Positions 17,243-26,162 of a stretch of 64,000 nucleotides of DNA are shown here, piece by piece. Within the stretch, counting starts at the first letter, position 1, and each line of letters opens with the position of its first letter. The notes under the pieces are model-generated. The model had not been told where the DNA came from and did no database searches. It was given only the letters and a program-made list of their open reading frames with translations. The position numbers and the translations under genes were made by a program. This DNA comes from Brevibacillus brevis. GTDB lineage: Bacteria > Bacillota > Bacilli > Brevibacillales > Brevibacillaceae. The stretch lies in NCBI RefSeq assembly GCF_031583145.1, contig NZ_CP134050.1:717739-781738 (forward strand), written 5' to 3'.

Positions 17243-18280
17243 GTGGATCGGAAAGTGCGATGTGCCGTTTTGGGGTTGGGGAGATTGGGCAAAATTCATG
17301 CCGAAAATATTGCAGGGAAGATAAAAGGAGCGCAGCTCGTAGCTGTCTCCGATGTGATGCCGGGCGTAGCGGAAACATTCGCCCGGGAGCATGAGGTGAA
17401 ATACTGGTCCACAGAGCCGGATGCGATCATAGCGCGCGATGACATTGACGCCATCATCGTTGTGACGCCAACCAGCACGCATGCCGAGCTGGCTCGGAAG
17501 GTGGCCCGGTCGGGAAAAGCGCTGTTTTTGGAAAAGCCGATTTCGACAGACATTCAGGTCGCGAGAAGAACGGCGAGCGTGATTGAGGAAGCAGGGATTA
17601 CGTGCCAGCTTGGGTTTATGCGGCGGTTTGATCCGGCTTACGCGCATGCCAGAGACAGAATTGCGGCAGGAGATATCGGGACGCCGCTCTATTTCAAAGG
17701 CGTTACGCGGGACCCATTTGTCGCGCATGAAGAGTACGTGGCGACATGCGGCGGCATTTTTACCGATTTGAACATCCACGACTTTGATATCGCCCGCTTT
17801 TTGATGGGCCAGGAGATCGTGGAAGTGAATGCGATGGGATCGGTCCTGGCTTCGCCGATCGTGGCCAAGTATGACGATGTGGACCAGGCGTTAACGTATT
17901 TGCGGTTTGCCGATGGGGCCGCAGGCGATGTGGAAGGGTACCGAAATGCCAAATACGGCTACGACATTCGCGCGGAAGTGATCGGGACGGAAGGGACATT
18001 GGTCATCGCCGGCTTGCGCAATCATAACGTGACGCTTCTCGGGCCGAATCAGGGCAGCTTTGACATTATTCCGTTTTTTATGGAACGGTTTGAGACCGCT
18101 TACTTGCGCGAGCTGGAGCATTTTATCGAGTGCTTGCACCGCGATGCCAAGCCTGCTGTCGGCATCAAAGACGGATTGATCGCGCAGGAAATCGCCCATG
18201 CGGCCAAAACCTCTTGCCAAACCGAACAAAAAGTGCGCGTAAATGTGCACGGACTGAGAAACGAGCATTTTTCTTCATAA
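17243..18280 (+). CDS. Gfo/Idh/MocA dehydrogenase, inositol 2-dehydrogenase-like
   Basis: A 345-residue NAD(P)-dependent dehydrogenase. I start at GTG 17243, about 10 bases after AGGAAAGG. The Rossmann motif GLGRLG is at residues 11-16, and the family signature EKPIS is at 97-101 with catalytic Lys98. Asp175 and His179 in TDLNIHD complete the Lys/Asp/His set known from inositol dehydrogenase IolG. It oxidises a ring hydroxyl of a polyol or sugar, most likely an inositol-type compound. It heads an operon with a flavin monooxygenase, an FMN reductase and a riboflavin kinase. No other iol genes are present, so the true substrate may differ. Confidence 0.85.
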   Translation: MDRKVRCAVLGLGRLGKIHAENIAGKIKGAQLVAVSDVMPGVAETFAREHEVKYWSTEPDAIIARDDIDAIIVVTPTSTHAELARKVARSGKALFLEKPISTDIQVARRTASVIEEAGITCQLGFMRRFDPAYAHARDRIAAGDIGTPLYFKGVTRDPFVAHEEYVATCGGIFTDLNIHDFDIARFLMGQEIVEVNAMGSVLASPIVAKYDDVDQALTYLRFADGAAGDVEGYRNAKYGYDIRAEVIGTEGTLVIAGLRNHNVTLLGPNQGSFDIIPFFMERFETAYLRELEHFIECLHRDAKPAVGIKDGLIAQEIAHAAKTSCQTEQKVRVNVHGLRNEHFSS

Positions 18281-18294
18281 ATGGAGGGATTATT

Positions 18295-19389
18295 ATGACG
18301 AAATTGAATATCGGAATGTTTTTGATGCCGCAGCATCCGCCGGAGCGATCTTTGTACGATGCGACCCAGTGGGATCTGGAAATGATTGAATATGCCGACA
18401 AATTGGGGTATAGCGAAGTGTGGATCGGGGAGCATTTTACCGCGCCGTGGGAGCCGATTCCATCCCCGGATTTAATCATCGCGCAGGCGCTGTTGCGGAC
18501 AAAGCAAATCAAGCTGGCGCCCGGTGCCCATTTGCTGCCCTATCATCATCCGGTGGAGTTGGCGCATCGCGTCGCCTATCTCGACCATCTCGCCCAAGGC
18601 CGCTTGATGCTCGGGATCGGGGCAGGCGGAACCCAAACAGACTGGGAGCTGTTTGCTGTCGACGGAAAAATAAACCGGGAAATGATGATGGAAGCGTGGG
18701 AGCTGATGCAGAGATTGTGGTCAGACGAGGAGTCCTTTTCGTTCCGGGGGAAATTTTACAGCGCCAACCAGCCAAAGGCGCGGCATGACGGGATTCTCGG
18801 ACCGCATATCAAGCCGTTCCAAAAGCCGCATCCGCCTATCGGGATTACAGGGTTCAGCGCGGGTTCAGCCACATTGAAAATGGCGGGCGAACGCGGATTT
18901 ATCCCGATGAGTCTCGGCTGGAACAGCGAGTATATCAAATCGCACTGGAATGCGGTGGAAGAAGGGGCGCGCTCTGTAGGGAAAGAAGCGGACAGAAGCA
19001 GTTGGCGCATCACGCAAGACGTCTTTGTCGCGAAAACGGATGAAGAAGCAATGGCCGGAGCGTTGGGAGGCATGATGGGTCGATTCTTTGACGAGTCATG
19101 GCTGCCGCTGTTTAAAAAGCAGGGCGACATCAAAAACTTGAAGCCCGATCCGGCGCTTGCCGACGAAGAGGTAACTGCCGAATTAATGGCCAAAACCGAC
19201 TGGCTGGTAGGATCGCCGGAAACGGTCGCGAAAAAGCTGCAAAAGCTGTATGACACGGTCGGCGGTTTCGGGACTTTGCTGATTACGGGCTACGACTACA
19301 GCGAATCGCCGGAAATATGGAAAGAGTCCATGCGCTTGCTGGTCGAGGAAGTTTTGCCTCGCCTGCATGTAAAGCCGCAGACGGTGTAG
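18295..19389 (+). CDS. Luciferase-like flavin-dependent monooxygenase
   Basis: A 364-residue LLM-class oxidoreductase with a TIM-barrel luciferase fold. TGGAGGG stands 8 bases before the ATG at 18295. Characteristic blocks are EVWIGEHF (near residues 41-48), LPYHHPVELAHRVAYLDHL (near 81-99) and GRLMLGIGAGG (about 102-112). The style is closest to the LimB (limonene monooxygenase) and bacterial luciferase alpha groups. These enzymes use reduced FMN and oxygen. The FMN reductase gene 51 bases downstream would supply the reduced flavin, making a two-component monooxygenase. The organic substrate is unknown; a terpene, a ketone or another small hydrophobic compound are options. Confidence 0.87.
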   Translation: MTKLNIGMFLMPQHPPERSLYDATQWDLEMIEYADKLGYSEVWIGEHFTAPWEPIPSPDLIIAQALLRTKQIKLAPGAHLLPYHHPVELAHRVAYLDHLAQGRLMLGIGAGGTQTDWELFAVDGKINREMMMEAWELMQRLWSDEESFSFRGKFYSANQPKARHDGILGPHIKPFQKPHPPIGITGFSAGSATLKMAGERGFIPMSLGWNSEYIKSHWNAVEEGARSVGKEADRSSWRITQDVFVAKTDEEAMAGALGGMMGRFFDESWLPLFKKQGDIKNLKPDPALADEEVTAELMAKTDWLVGSPETVAKKLQKLYDTVGGFGTLLITGYDYSESPEIWKESMRLLVEEVLPRLHVKPQTV

Positions 19390-19440
19390 CCGAAAAGCGA
19401 GCTGCGCTGTTTGCAGCTAAGCAGAAGGGAGGGGCTTATT

Positions 19441-19980
19441 ATGAAGCTGTTGGGAATTTCCGGGACGGTCACAGGCAGGAAAACAGCGGCTGTTGTCCAG
19501 GAGGTTTTGCGTCACGTAAAAAAGCAGGACGACAGCATAGAGGTGGAATTGCTGGATTTAAGCGAGTACCAGGTGCAGTTTTGTGATGGCCGGGACCCTG
19601 GGACCTATACGGGCGACACCAAAAAAGTGATCGAGCTGGTAACGGCTGCGGATTGTTATGTCATCGGAACACCGATTTTCCAAGGTTCGCTCACCGGAGC
19701 GCTGAAAAATTTGTTTGACCTGATTCCCGTCTCTGCCCTGCGCCATAAAGTGATGGGGTTTGTCGCGACAGGCGGAACGTACCAGCATTACCTGGTCATT
19801 GAAAATCAACTGAAGCCGATTGCCGGTTATTTTCGCGCATTCACGGCTCCAGGCTACGTCTATGCGCATGCTGACCATTTCAATGCGAATAACGAAGTAG
19901 TCGCTCCGGACGTCTTGGAGCGAATCGCCCTTTTGGCGCAGGAGATCGTGTTCATGCAAAAGGCGCTCAAAGGAAACTGA
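19441..19980 (+). CDS. NADPH-dependent FMN reductase
   Basis: A 179-residue flavodoxin-fold reductase (SsuE/ArsH type). AGGGAGGGG precedes the ATG at 19441. The N-terminal phosphate-binding loop is SGTVTGRKTA (residues 7-16), and the flavin-contacting loop is GTPIFQGSLTGALKNLFDL near 80-98. The length fits the family. It lies between the monooxygenase and riboflavin kinase genes, so its likely role is to feed FMNH2 to the monooxygenase. A quinone or azo reductase activity is possible but less supported by the neighbours. Confidence 0.87.
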   Translation: MKLLGISGTVTGRKTAAVVQEVLRHVKKQDDSIEVELLDLSEYQVQFCDGRDPGTYTGDTKKVIELVTAADCYVIGTPIFQGSLTGALKNLFDLIPVSALRHKVMGFVATGGTYQHYLVIENQLKPIAGYFRAFTAPGYVYAHADHFNANNEVVAPDVLERIALLAQEIVFMQKALKGN

Positions 19981-20137
19981 GCGAGCGGAAAAGGACGATG
20001 CAGCGTGTGGGGGTTCTGGCAAAGCGAGTCCGTGCTTCGGGTAGGTGTGCTTGGAACGCCGCGGCTACAAACCGCGGCCACAAACCGCAACAAAGACAAT
20101 TGGAGCGACCAATACGCTACGGAAAGAGGGGAAGAAG

Positions 20138-20575
20138 ATAGAGCAGCCCCTTTGTACTTTGCACGGCCAGGTGGTGAGCGGCAAGCAAGTAGGCAGAACG
20201 CTCGGCTTCCCGACCGCGAATCTGTCTCTGCTTCCCCCGCATCCCAGGCTGGAGCAGGGCGTGTACGGGGTGACGCTTTTGTGGAACGGACAGACGCATG
20301 CGGGCGTGATGAATGTCGGCCGCAGACCTACTTTTCACGATGGAGTGCAAATCAGCCATGAAGTGCATTTGTTTGAGTGGGACGGAGACCTTTACGGAGC
20401 GTGTGTATACGTGGACGTACATTTCTACGTCAGGCCGGAAATGGCCTTTTTCGATCTCACTCAGTTGCAAAAGCAGATCGAGCGCGACGTAAACAGCGTG
20501 AAGGCAGCGTTTCGGCTGTCCGGGCAAAAAGGGCGGACAAGCAGAGCGGAACAGGAGGCGATGATCGGCTTGTGA
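20138..20575 (+). CDS. Stand-alone riboflavin kinase, possible AUA start
   Basis: About 145 residues matching only the C-terminal kinase half of bifunctional RibF. The signatures are GRTLGFPTANL (near residues 19-29), GVYGV, NVGRRPTF and HLFEWDGDLYG. The adenylyltransferase half is absent. It would turn riboflavin into FMN, which fits the FMN-dependent neighbours. The start is odd: AAAGAGGGGA lies 5 bases before an ATA codon at 20138 that begins the conserved region, while the in-frame GTG at 20045 and TTG at 20159 have no ribosome site. An AUA start, or a mutated ATG, is therefore likely. Its last bases overlap the next small gene. Confidence 0.75.
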   Translation: MEQPLCTLHGQVVSGKQVGRTLGFPTANLSLLPPHPRLEQGVYGVTLLWNGQTHAGVMNVGRRPTFHDGVQISHEVHLFEWDGDLYGACVYVDVHFYVRPEMAFFDLTQLQKQIERDVNSVKAAFRLSGQKGRTSRAEQEAMIGL

Positions 20576-20853
20576 CAGCAGCGAGCATTGTGCATTTGCC
20601 GGACTTGACGTTTGCGCAGCATCTGCAACGGGAATTTGGCATCAATCGCGGCGTTTTCAATACGATGGATGCGTGGTTTTACGAGCACGGGTACGTGGAG
20701 ATCACGCAAAGAAGGAAGCTGTTGATCGAGTTTCTCCGCATCGCTCGCGAGCAGAACAGGCAGGGGAGACGGATGCGATTTGGTCACGGCGGTCTGGCTG
20801 CCAAAATGAATGATTTTCTCATGCAAAACAACGCGCATCAACGGTTCAGCTAA
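20572..20853 (+). CDS. Small hypothetical protein, 93 residues
   Basis: The frame from GTG 20572 overlaps the riboflavin kinase stop by four bases. GGAGG lies about 14 bases upstream, inside the previous gene. The sequence is mixed alpha-helical and basic in its second half (ITQRRKLLIEFLRIAREQNR), with no signal peptide or membrane segment. I do not recognise a domain. The terminator nine bases after its stop supports it as the last gene of the operon. A longer frame to 20377 reads through the kinase gene in another frame and is not credible. Confidence 0.55.
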   Translation: MTAASIVHLPDLTFAQHLQREFGINRGVFNTMDAWFYEHGYVEITQRRKLLIEFLRIAREQNRQGRRMRFGHGGLAAKMNDFLMQNNAHQRFS

Positions 20854-20861
20854 CATCCTCG

Positions 20862-20888
20862 ACGGGGGCCTCGTGCCTCCGTTTTTTT
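20862..20888 (+). terminator. Terminator of the monooxygenase operon
   Basis: ACGGGGGC pairs with GCCTCCGT (one G-T pair) around a 5-base loop, followed by a run of T. Confidence 0.8.
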
Positions 20889-20935
20889 GTTTTGCAGGGC
20901 AGCAGCATAGTGTGGCTCCAAATGAAGGGCCAGGG

Positions 20936-20983
20936 CCAAGACCACGGCCAAGCCCAAGACCAAGCCCAAGACCAAGACCAAGA
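20936..20983. repeat. Hexanucleotide tandem repeat
   Basis: Eight tandem six-base units of the type CCAAGA or CCAAGC (one unit CCACGG) lie in the untranslated gap between a terminator and the next promoter. The minus strand reads as alternating Gly-Leu codons, but no gene is supported there. Copy number is likely variable between strains. Confidence 0.8.
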
Positions 20984-21148
20984 CTTGTGCCCTTTGGAGA
21001 CAAACTCTTCGCTCATGACTTGACTCCGCGCCAGCGCTCCAATGGACTCATGAAATCCAGAGAAAGCCCAGACGCAAGCCTCCCCCTCCCTCGAAGAAAC
21101 CGCTTAACCTGCTTTCGTTAAAATACTCACATTTTTTCGATAAATACA

Positions 21149-21198
21149 TTTACACCGGAATTGATCGTAAACTATAATACTAGGGTAACCGCTTAATC
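21149..21198 (+). promoter_or_regulatory. Promoter with LacI-like operator 2 for the dehydrogenase/aldolase operon
   Basis: TTTACA (21149-21154) and TATAAT (21173-21178) are 18 bases apart. GTAACCGCTTAATC follows at 21185-21198, at the expected transcription start, an ideal place for a LacI-family repressor. The core matches the sites at 17073 and 24633. Confidence 0.7.
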
Positions 21199-21355
21199 TA
21201 GCGTCAATTCGCTATTTTTTATGAATGCTGTCCGCAGCGGGGACGCCGGAAGCGCGAAAAAGATTTCCTTGTTATTCGATGCGATTAGTAATGAACACGG
21301 GTGTATAAACGCCACAATCCAACAACAATGCAAGCGATTGCGAAAGGAGAAACGT

Positions 21356-22447
21356 ATGACGAAATTGTACAAAATTGCCGTCATCCCGGGAGACGGGATT
21401 GGCCCTGAAGTGATCCAGGAAGGGGTAAAGGTGCTGGAAAAGGTCGTAGAGCTGACAAATGTTCGATTCGATTTTCATTACTTTCCGTGGGGCTGCGAGT
21501 ATTACCTCCAGCACGGAAGGATGATGGCAGAGGATGGCATCGAGCAGTTGCGGCAGTTTGACGCCATTTACCTGGGCGCAGTCGGCTTTCCCGGCGTTCC
21601 CGACCACATATCGCTCTGGGATTTGCTCTTGAAGATTCGCAAGGAGTTTGACCAGTACGTGAACATTCGCCCGATCACGCTGTTGGATGGAGCGCCGTGC
21701 CCGCTGAAAAACACGGGGAAGGAACAGGTCGATATGCTGTTCATCCGCGAAAACAGCGAGGGCGAATATGCGGGAGCGGGGGACTGGCTGTTCAAGGGAA
21801 AAGACAACGAGACCGTGCTGCAAACGAGCGTTTTCTCGCGCAAAGGGACGGAGCGGATCATTCGCTACGCGTTTGAAACGGCGCGCAAAACGGGCAAATC
21901 GCTGACCAGCATCAGCAAAGGGAACGCCCTGAACTACTCCATGGTGTTTTGGGACCAGGTGTTTGCGGAGGTGGCGAGCGAATACCCGGATGTCCCGACG
22001 CACTCGTATCTCGTAGATGCAGCCAGCATGCTGATGATTAAGCAGCCGGAACGATTCCAGGTAGTCGTTACCTCCAACCTGTTCGGGGATATTTTAACCG
22101 ATTTGGGGGCAGCGCTCGCCGGAGGCTTGGGCTTTGCCGCTGGAGCGAATATCAATCCGGAGCGGACGCATCCTTCCATGTTCGAACCGATTCACGGCTC
22201 AGCGCCTGACATTGCGGGAAAAGGGATCGCGAATCCGTTGGCGGCGATCTGGTCGGCCAGTCAGATGCTGGAGTTTTTCGGCTATGAAGAGCTGGCAGGC
22301 AGCGTCTTGAAGGCGATCGAGCAGGTGATGGTCGAGGGCGCAGTACTGACGCCCGACATGGGCGGAAAAGCTTCGACCTCCGAGGTTGGCGATCGGGTAG
22401 TCGAGGTTTTGGCGAGCATGCACGCGGCAGCCAAGGCACAGGCGTAA
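21356..22447 (+). CDS. Tartrate/D-malate-type decarboxylating dehydrogenase
   Basis: A 363-residue member of the isocitrate/isopropylmalate dehydrogenase family. The ATG at 21356 has GGAGA 5-9 bases upstream; an upstream in-frame start would run through the operator. It begins with [11 protein letters not shown], has NIRPI near residue 103, and near 250-290 shows the metal-binding [20 protein letters not shown] block and [15 protein letters not shown]. The pattern is closest to tartrate dehydrogenase/D-malate dehydrogenase (DmlA, YcsA) rather than LeuB. No leu genes are near. It would oxidise and decarboxylate a hydroxy-dicarboxylic acid made in the pathway of this cluster. Confidence 0.85.
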   Translation: MTKLYKIAVIPGDGIGPEVIQEGVKVLEKVVELTNVRFDFHYFPWGCEYYLQHGRMMAEDGIEQLRQFDAIYLGAVGFPGVPDHISLWDLLLKIRKEFDQYVNIRPITLLDGAPCPLKNTGKEQVDMLFIRENSEGEYAGAGDWLFKGKDNETVLQTSVFSRKGTERIIRYAFETARKTGKSLTSISKGNALNYSMVFWDQVFAEVASEYPDVPTHSYLVDAASMLMIKQPERFQVVVTSNLFGDILTDLGAALAGGLGFAAGANINPERTHPSMFEPIHGSAPDIAGKGIANPLAAIWSASQMLEFFGYEELAGSVLKAIEQVMVEGAVLTPDMGGKASTSEVGDRVVEVLASMHAAAKAQA

Positions 22448-22518
22448 AAGCAGGAGCTGCAACGAACAATAAAACGAGCAAGCGACAAAATACCATTTTT
22501 TACTATAGGAGGATTCAG

Positions 22519-23382
22519 ATGCCACTCGTATCCATGACAGCGATGCTGAACAAGGCAGTACAAGAAAAGTATGCAGTCGGACAGTTCAACATTAACAATC
22601 TGGAGTTTACGCAAGCGATTTTGCAGGCGGCAGAGGAGGAACAATCTCCGGTTATTTTGGGAGTCAGTGAAGGCGCGGCTCGCTACATGGGCGGCTTCAA
22701 GCTGATTGTCGGCCTGGTGAAGTCGTTGATCGAGGAGTACAAGATCACGGTTGACGTCGCCATTCATCTCGACCACGGCTCTTCCTTCGAAAAGTGCGTG
22801 GAAGCGATTCATGCCGGGTTTACTTCCGTCATGATCGACGGCTCGCACCATCCGCTGGAGGAGAACATCGCGATTACGAAAAAGGTCGTCGAGGTCGCTC
22901 ATGTGCTCGGAGTATCCGTAGAGGCGGAACTCGGGCGAATCGGCGGGCAGGAAGACGATCTCGTGGTCGATGACGCCGAAGCGATGTACGCCATTCCGGC
23001 CGAGTGCGACAGGCTGGCGAAGGAAACAGGAGTGGACTGCCTGGCCCCGGCGCTCGGGTCTGTGCACGGACCGTACAAAGGGGAGCCGAAGCTCGGCTTT
23101 GACCGTATGGAGGAAGTGCAAAAGCTGACCGGATTGCCGCTGGTGCTGCACGGAGGGACGGGCATCCCTACCCAGCATATTCGGCGAGCGATTTCTTTGG
23201 GCACAGCGAAAATCAACGTCAACACGGAAAACCAGATCGCCTCGGCAGCCGCCGTTCGCAAAGTGCTGGCCGAAAACCCGAACGTCTACGATCCGCGCAA
23301 ATATTTGGGCCCTGCCCGAGAGGCGATCAAAGACGCGGTGAAAGGAAAGATGAGAGAGTTTGGCTCCTCGGGAAAAGCGTAG
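22519..23382 (+). CDS. Class II fructose-bisphosphate-type aldolase
   Basis: A 287-residue zinc-dependent class II aldolase. Zinc ligand regions are seen in IHLDHGSS (near residues 81-88) and VLHGGTGIP (near 210-218), with EAELGRIGG near 135-143 and NVNTENQ near 235-241. The length and motifs fit FbaA/GatY/IolJ. It splits a ketose phosphate into dihydroxyacetone phosphate and an aldehyde. It lies 71 bases after the dehydrogenase gene and 63 before a LacI gene, in one operon, so a catabolic (IolJ- or GatY-like) role is more likely than glycolysis. Confidence 0.87.
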   Translation: MPLVSMTAMLNKAVQEKYAVGQFNINNLEFTQAILQAAEEEQSPVILGVSEGAARYMGGFKLIVGLVKSLIEEYKITVDVAIHLDHGSSFEKCVEAIHAGFTSVMIDGSHHPLEENIAITKKVVEVAHVLGVSVEAELGRIGGQEDDLVVDDAEAMYAIPAECDRLAKETGVDCLAPALGSVHGPYKGEPKLGFDRMEEVQKLTGLPLVLHGGTGIPTQHIRRAISLGTAKINVNTENQIASAAAVRKVLAENPNVYDPRKYLGPAREAIKDAVKGKMREFGSSGKA

Positions 23383-23445
23383 ACGGCCGCTTTTTGGCAC
23401 AAACATGTTTCAAGACCGATTTTTCTTTACAAAGAGAGGGTAGAG

Positions 23446-24483
23446 ATGAAGCCGACCATTTACGATGTAGCAAAGAAAGCGGGGGTGTCGATTGCTACTG
23501 TCTCGAAAGTCATCAACAATACCGGCCGAATCAGCGAGAAAACGAAAAATAAAGTATGGAAGGTCATTGGCAGCCTGAACTATCAGCAAAATGTGATCGC
23601 TACTGCACTGACCGGGAAGCATACGTACACCATCGGACTTTTGATTCCGGATTTGTCGAACCTGTTTTTCGCCGAGCTGGCGCGCAGCATCGAAGACCGC
23701 GGGAATGAGCTAGGGTACAACCTGGTCATTTGCAGCACGGACTACAACCCCGACAAAGAAGCGAAGTATATCGAGCTGTTGAAGCGAAAAAATGTAGACG
23801 GGTTCATTTTGGCCTCGGGCTTCGAGAACACCTTGGAGGTGGAAAAGCTGATCGCGGAAAAGTATCCGGTCGCCATCGTCGCTCGCGACGTCCCAGCCTT
23901 CAATGTGAACGCGGTGTGCATTGACGATTTTCAGGGCGGGTACGATGCGGCCTCCTACCTGATCGAGCTGGGCCATCAAAAAATCGCGATTATCGCCCGC
24001 GACGTCTGGAGCAACCGGGAAAGAATCCGCGGCTTTCGCAAAGCGCTGGAAGATCATGGCGGGATTCGCGAGTACGCTTTCAGCCAGTTTACGCTGGAGT
24101 CGAACGTCCCGTGGGGCAAAAAAATCGCGCTCGATTATTTGAACTCCCCCGACCCGCCGACTGCCTTTTTTGCCTGTAACGACCTGCTGGCAATCGGGGC
24201 AATCGAGGCGATCCGTGAGAAAAAGCTGCGCGTCCCGGAGGATATCTCGGTCGTAGGTTTTGACAATACGGTAATTGCGACGATCATTGATCCGCAGTTG
24301 ACGACGATTGCCCAGCCGATTCAGAACATGGGGCGCGAAGTGATGGACCTGATCGTGGCCGAGATCAAAGGGGAAAAGCAATACAAAAGCAGAATCGTGC
24401 TGAATACGAAACGCATCGTCCGCGACTCGACCACGCGGCTGAAAAAAGAGAGAAGTATAAGCAAGCAAAAGTCAAACGCCTAG
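23446..24483 (+). CDS. LacI-family transcriptional regulator 2
   Basis: A 345-residue LacI/GalR repressor; GAGAGGG precedes the ATG. The DNA-binding head starts [20 protein letters not shown] and is nearly identical to the two other LacI proteins of the region. The ligand domain has [24 protein letters not shown] and [13 protein letters not shown]. It is co-transcribed with the aldolase gene and followed by a terminator, so it probably autoregulates from operator 2. The three paralogues differ mainly in the ligand domain, which suggests different inducers acting on related operators. Confidence 0.9.
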   Translation: MKPTIYDVAKKAGVSIATVSKVINNTGRISEKTKNKVWKVIGSLNYQQNVIATALTGKHTYTIGLLIPDLSNLFFAELARSIEDRGNELGYNLVICSTDYNPDKEAKYIELLKRKNVDGFILASGFENTLEVEKLIAEKYPVAIVARDVPAFNVNAVCIDDFQGGYDAASYLIELGHQKIAIIARDVWSNRERIRGFRKALEDHGGIREYAFSQFTLESNVPWGKKIALDYLNSPDPPTAFFACNDLLAIGAIEAIREKKLRVPEDISVVGFDNTVIATIIDPQLTTIAQPIQNMGREVMDLIVAEIKGEKQYKSRIVLNTKRIVRDSTTRLKKERSISKQKSNA

Positions 24484-24509
24484 CGGTTTTCTGCTACGCG
24501 TTTTTTTAT
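24474..24509 (+). terminator. Terminator after LacI gene 2
   Basis: AAACGC/GCGTTT and TAGC/GCTA pair around a short loop, followed by TTTTTTT. It overlaps the last codons of the LacI gene. Confidence 0.7.
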
Positions 24510-24593
24510 TGGCGGCGGCCCAACCAGAAGCCGTGACGCGGTCGGGGATGCCCCGTGTCCCCTCTGTGCTTGCGCGAGCGCGGATATGGGTTA

Positions 24594-24647
24594 TTGCTTC
24601 GCGATTATTTGTTCTTTACAATAAATATAAGCTTAAAGCGCTTAATC
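24594..24647 (+). promoter_or_regulatory. Promoter and LacI-like operator 3 of the third LacI gene
   Basis: TTGCTT (24594-24599) and TACAAT (24617-24622) are 17 bases apart. TTAAAGCGCTTAATC at 24633-24647 contains the palindrome AAGCGCTT, a classical LacI-type core, just after the -10. Confidence 0.65.
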
Positions 24648-24718
24648 ACTTGGAATGAAAACGAAGTTCATCCCGGACGTCAGATAGATCGCTATCACTA
24701 TGATGGAAGGAAACTACA

Positions 24719-25720
24719 ATGAAAAAAACCATTTATGATGTGGCAAGGGAAGCGAACGTGTCTATTGCAACCGTGTCCAAGGTCATCAACAACACGGGGC
24801 GGATCGGGGAAAAGACGCGCCAAAGAGTATTGCAGGTCATGAAGGAGCTGGATTACCAGCCGAGCCTCGTGGCTTCCGCCTTGACGGGCAAGTCGACGTA
24901 CTCCATCGGCCTGTTGATTCCCGACCTGGCGAACCCGTTCTTTGCCGAGCTGGCGCGAAGTATCGAGGACCGGGGCCACGAGCTGGGCTACAGCATCGTC
25001 ATGTGCAGCACGGACTATCGCCCGGAAAAGGAGTCGAAGTACATCTCGCTGCTTAAGCAAAAGAGCGTGGACGGGTTTATTCTTGCGTCCGGATTTCAAA
25101 ATGATGCCGTGATCCGCGACTTGCTGAATCTGAAAATTCCGATCGCCGTACTGGCCCGCGACGTCTCCACTGTGTCCGTCGATACGGTAACCGTGGATGA
25201 TTTCATCGGCGGCTACAACGCGACACAGCATTTGCTCGACCTGGGCCATCAGCAGATTGGCGCAATCCAGCTCGATCTGGAGGTCGGCCGGGAGCGCACG
25301 CGCGGTTACCGCCACGCCTTGCAGGAAAATGGTTTGGAATATGATGAAAAATACGTCCTTTTTGGTCCGTCGTCTGTAGAAGGCGGCAAACAGATGGGCT
25401 TGAAAATGCTGCAGGCTGCTGAACGGCCAACCGCCATTTTCGCAGGCAATGATTTGGTCGCGATTGGGATTATCCAGGCGGCGAGAGAGCTGGGGCTGTC
25501 GATTCCCGATGACGTCTCAGTAGTCGGCTACGACAACACGATTCTCGCTGCTATCTCCAATCCGCCGCTAACGACGGTCGCCCAGCCGTTTCACGATATG
25601 GGCCGGCAAGTGATGGACCTGTTGATCGAGGAAATCAAAGGGGAAAAGAAAGGGAAAAAGCGGGTAGTGATGCTGCCGGAACTGTGCGTGCGCGAATCGA
25701 CCAAACGAATCAGAAAATGA
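24719..25720 (+). CDS. LacI-family transcriptional regulator 3
   Basis: A 333-residue LacI/GalR repressor, starting MKKTIYDVAREANVSIATVS after AAGGAAAC. Helix-turn-helix and hinge helix occupy about 1-60. The effector domain has [26 protein letters not shown] and TAIFAGNDLVAIG, with ISNPPLTTVAQPFHDMG near the end. It has its own promoter with a palindromic AAGCGCTT operator, which indicates autoregulation. An IS3-type element begins 20 bases after its stop, so any gene once linked downstream has been displaced. Confidence 0.9.
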   Translation: MKKTIYDVAREANVSIATVSKVINNTGRIGEKTRQRVLQVMKELDYQPSLVASALTGKSTYSIGLLIPDLANPFFAELARSIEDRGHELGYSIVMCSTDYRPEKESKYISLLKQKSVDGFILASGFQNDAVIRDLLNLKIPIAVLARDVSTVSVDTVTVDDFIGGYNATQHLLDLGHQQIGAIQLDLEVGRERTRGYRHALQENGLEYDEKYVLFGPSSVEGGKQMGLKMLQAAERPTAIFAGNDLVAIGIIQAARELGLSIPDDVSVVGYDNTILAAISNPPLTTVAQPFHDMGRQVMDLLIEEIKGEKKGKKRVVMLPELCVRESTKRIRK

Positions 25721-25823
25721 AGCGAGAAAGCACCGGGGAATGGTATTATCCCCTTAAGGTAGACAGTGAAAAAAGAGTTCATGCTATCATGAATTCATCA
25801 CTGTTGACCGGAGGGGATTTTTC

Positions 25824-26162
25824 ATGCCACCAAAGAAAGGGCAAACATTTAATCGTTATGACGAGGTGACCAAGAAAGAAGCCGTTCGCCTGCGTTTGGA
25901 AGAACAGTGGAGCTATCCGATGATACGGGGAAAACTCGGGATTAAAAGTGATGCACAAATTATCAGTTGGGTACGGAAGCACCAGAATGGTGAATCATTT
26001 GAGGATTACCGTGGGCGTTGGAATAAGAAACATTTTAGCAGCATGGAAGAGGAAAATGCTTACTTGAAAGCGCAGGTAGAATACCTAAAAAAGCTCAATC
26101 CGAATCTGCACGGGGAGGGAAGTTGGATCAGCAAGCCCGGTATCGAACCATCGAAAAAATGA
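25824..26162 (+). CDS. IS3-family transposase OrfA
   Basis: A 112-residue DNA-binding subunit with a helix-turn-helix (LEEQWSYPMIRGKLGIKSDAQIISWV, near residues 30-55) and a C-terminal leucine-zipper-like helix (MEEENAYLKAQVEYLKKL). The run AAAAAAG at 26087-26093 lies in the codons for LKK. A -1 slip there enters the OrfB frame without meeting a stop, so a fused OrfAB transposase can be made, as is known for IS150-group elements. Confidence 0.88.
   Translation: MPPKKGQTFNRYDEVTKKEAVRLRLEEQWSYPMIRGKLGIKSDAQIISWVRKHQNGESFEDYRGRWNKKHFSSMEEENAYLKAQVEYLKKLNPNLHGEGSWISKPGIEPSKK

Noticed and set aside
20936..20983. Possible CRISPR array
   Set aside because: The units are six bases and contiguous, with no spacers and no cas genes.
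20461..21003. Minus-strand frame with a Gly-Leu repeat start
   Set aside because: The repetitive start comes from the hexanucleotide tract, and the rest runs opposite the kinase and the small gene.
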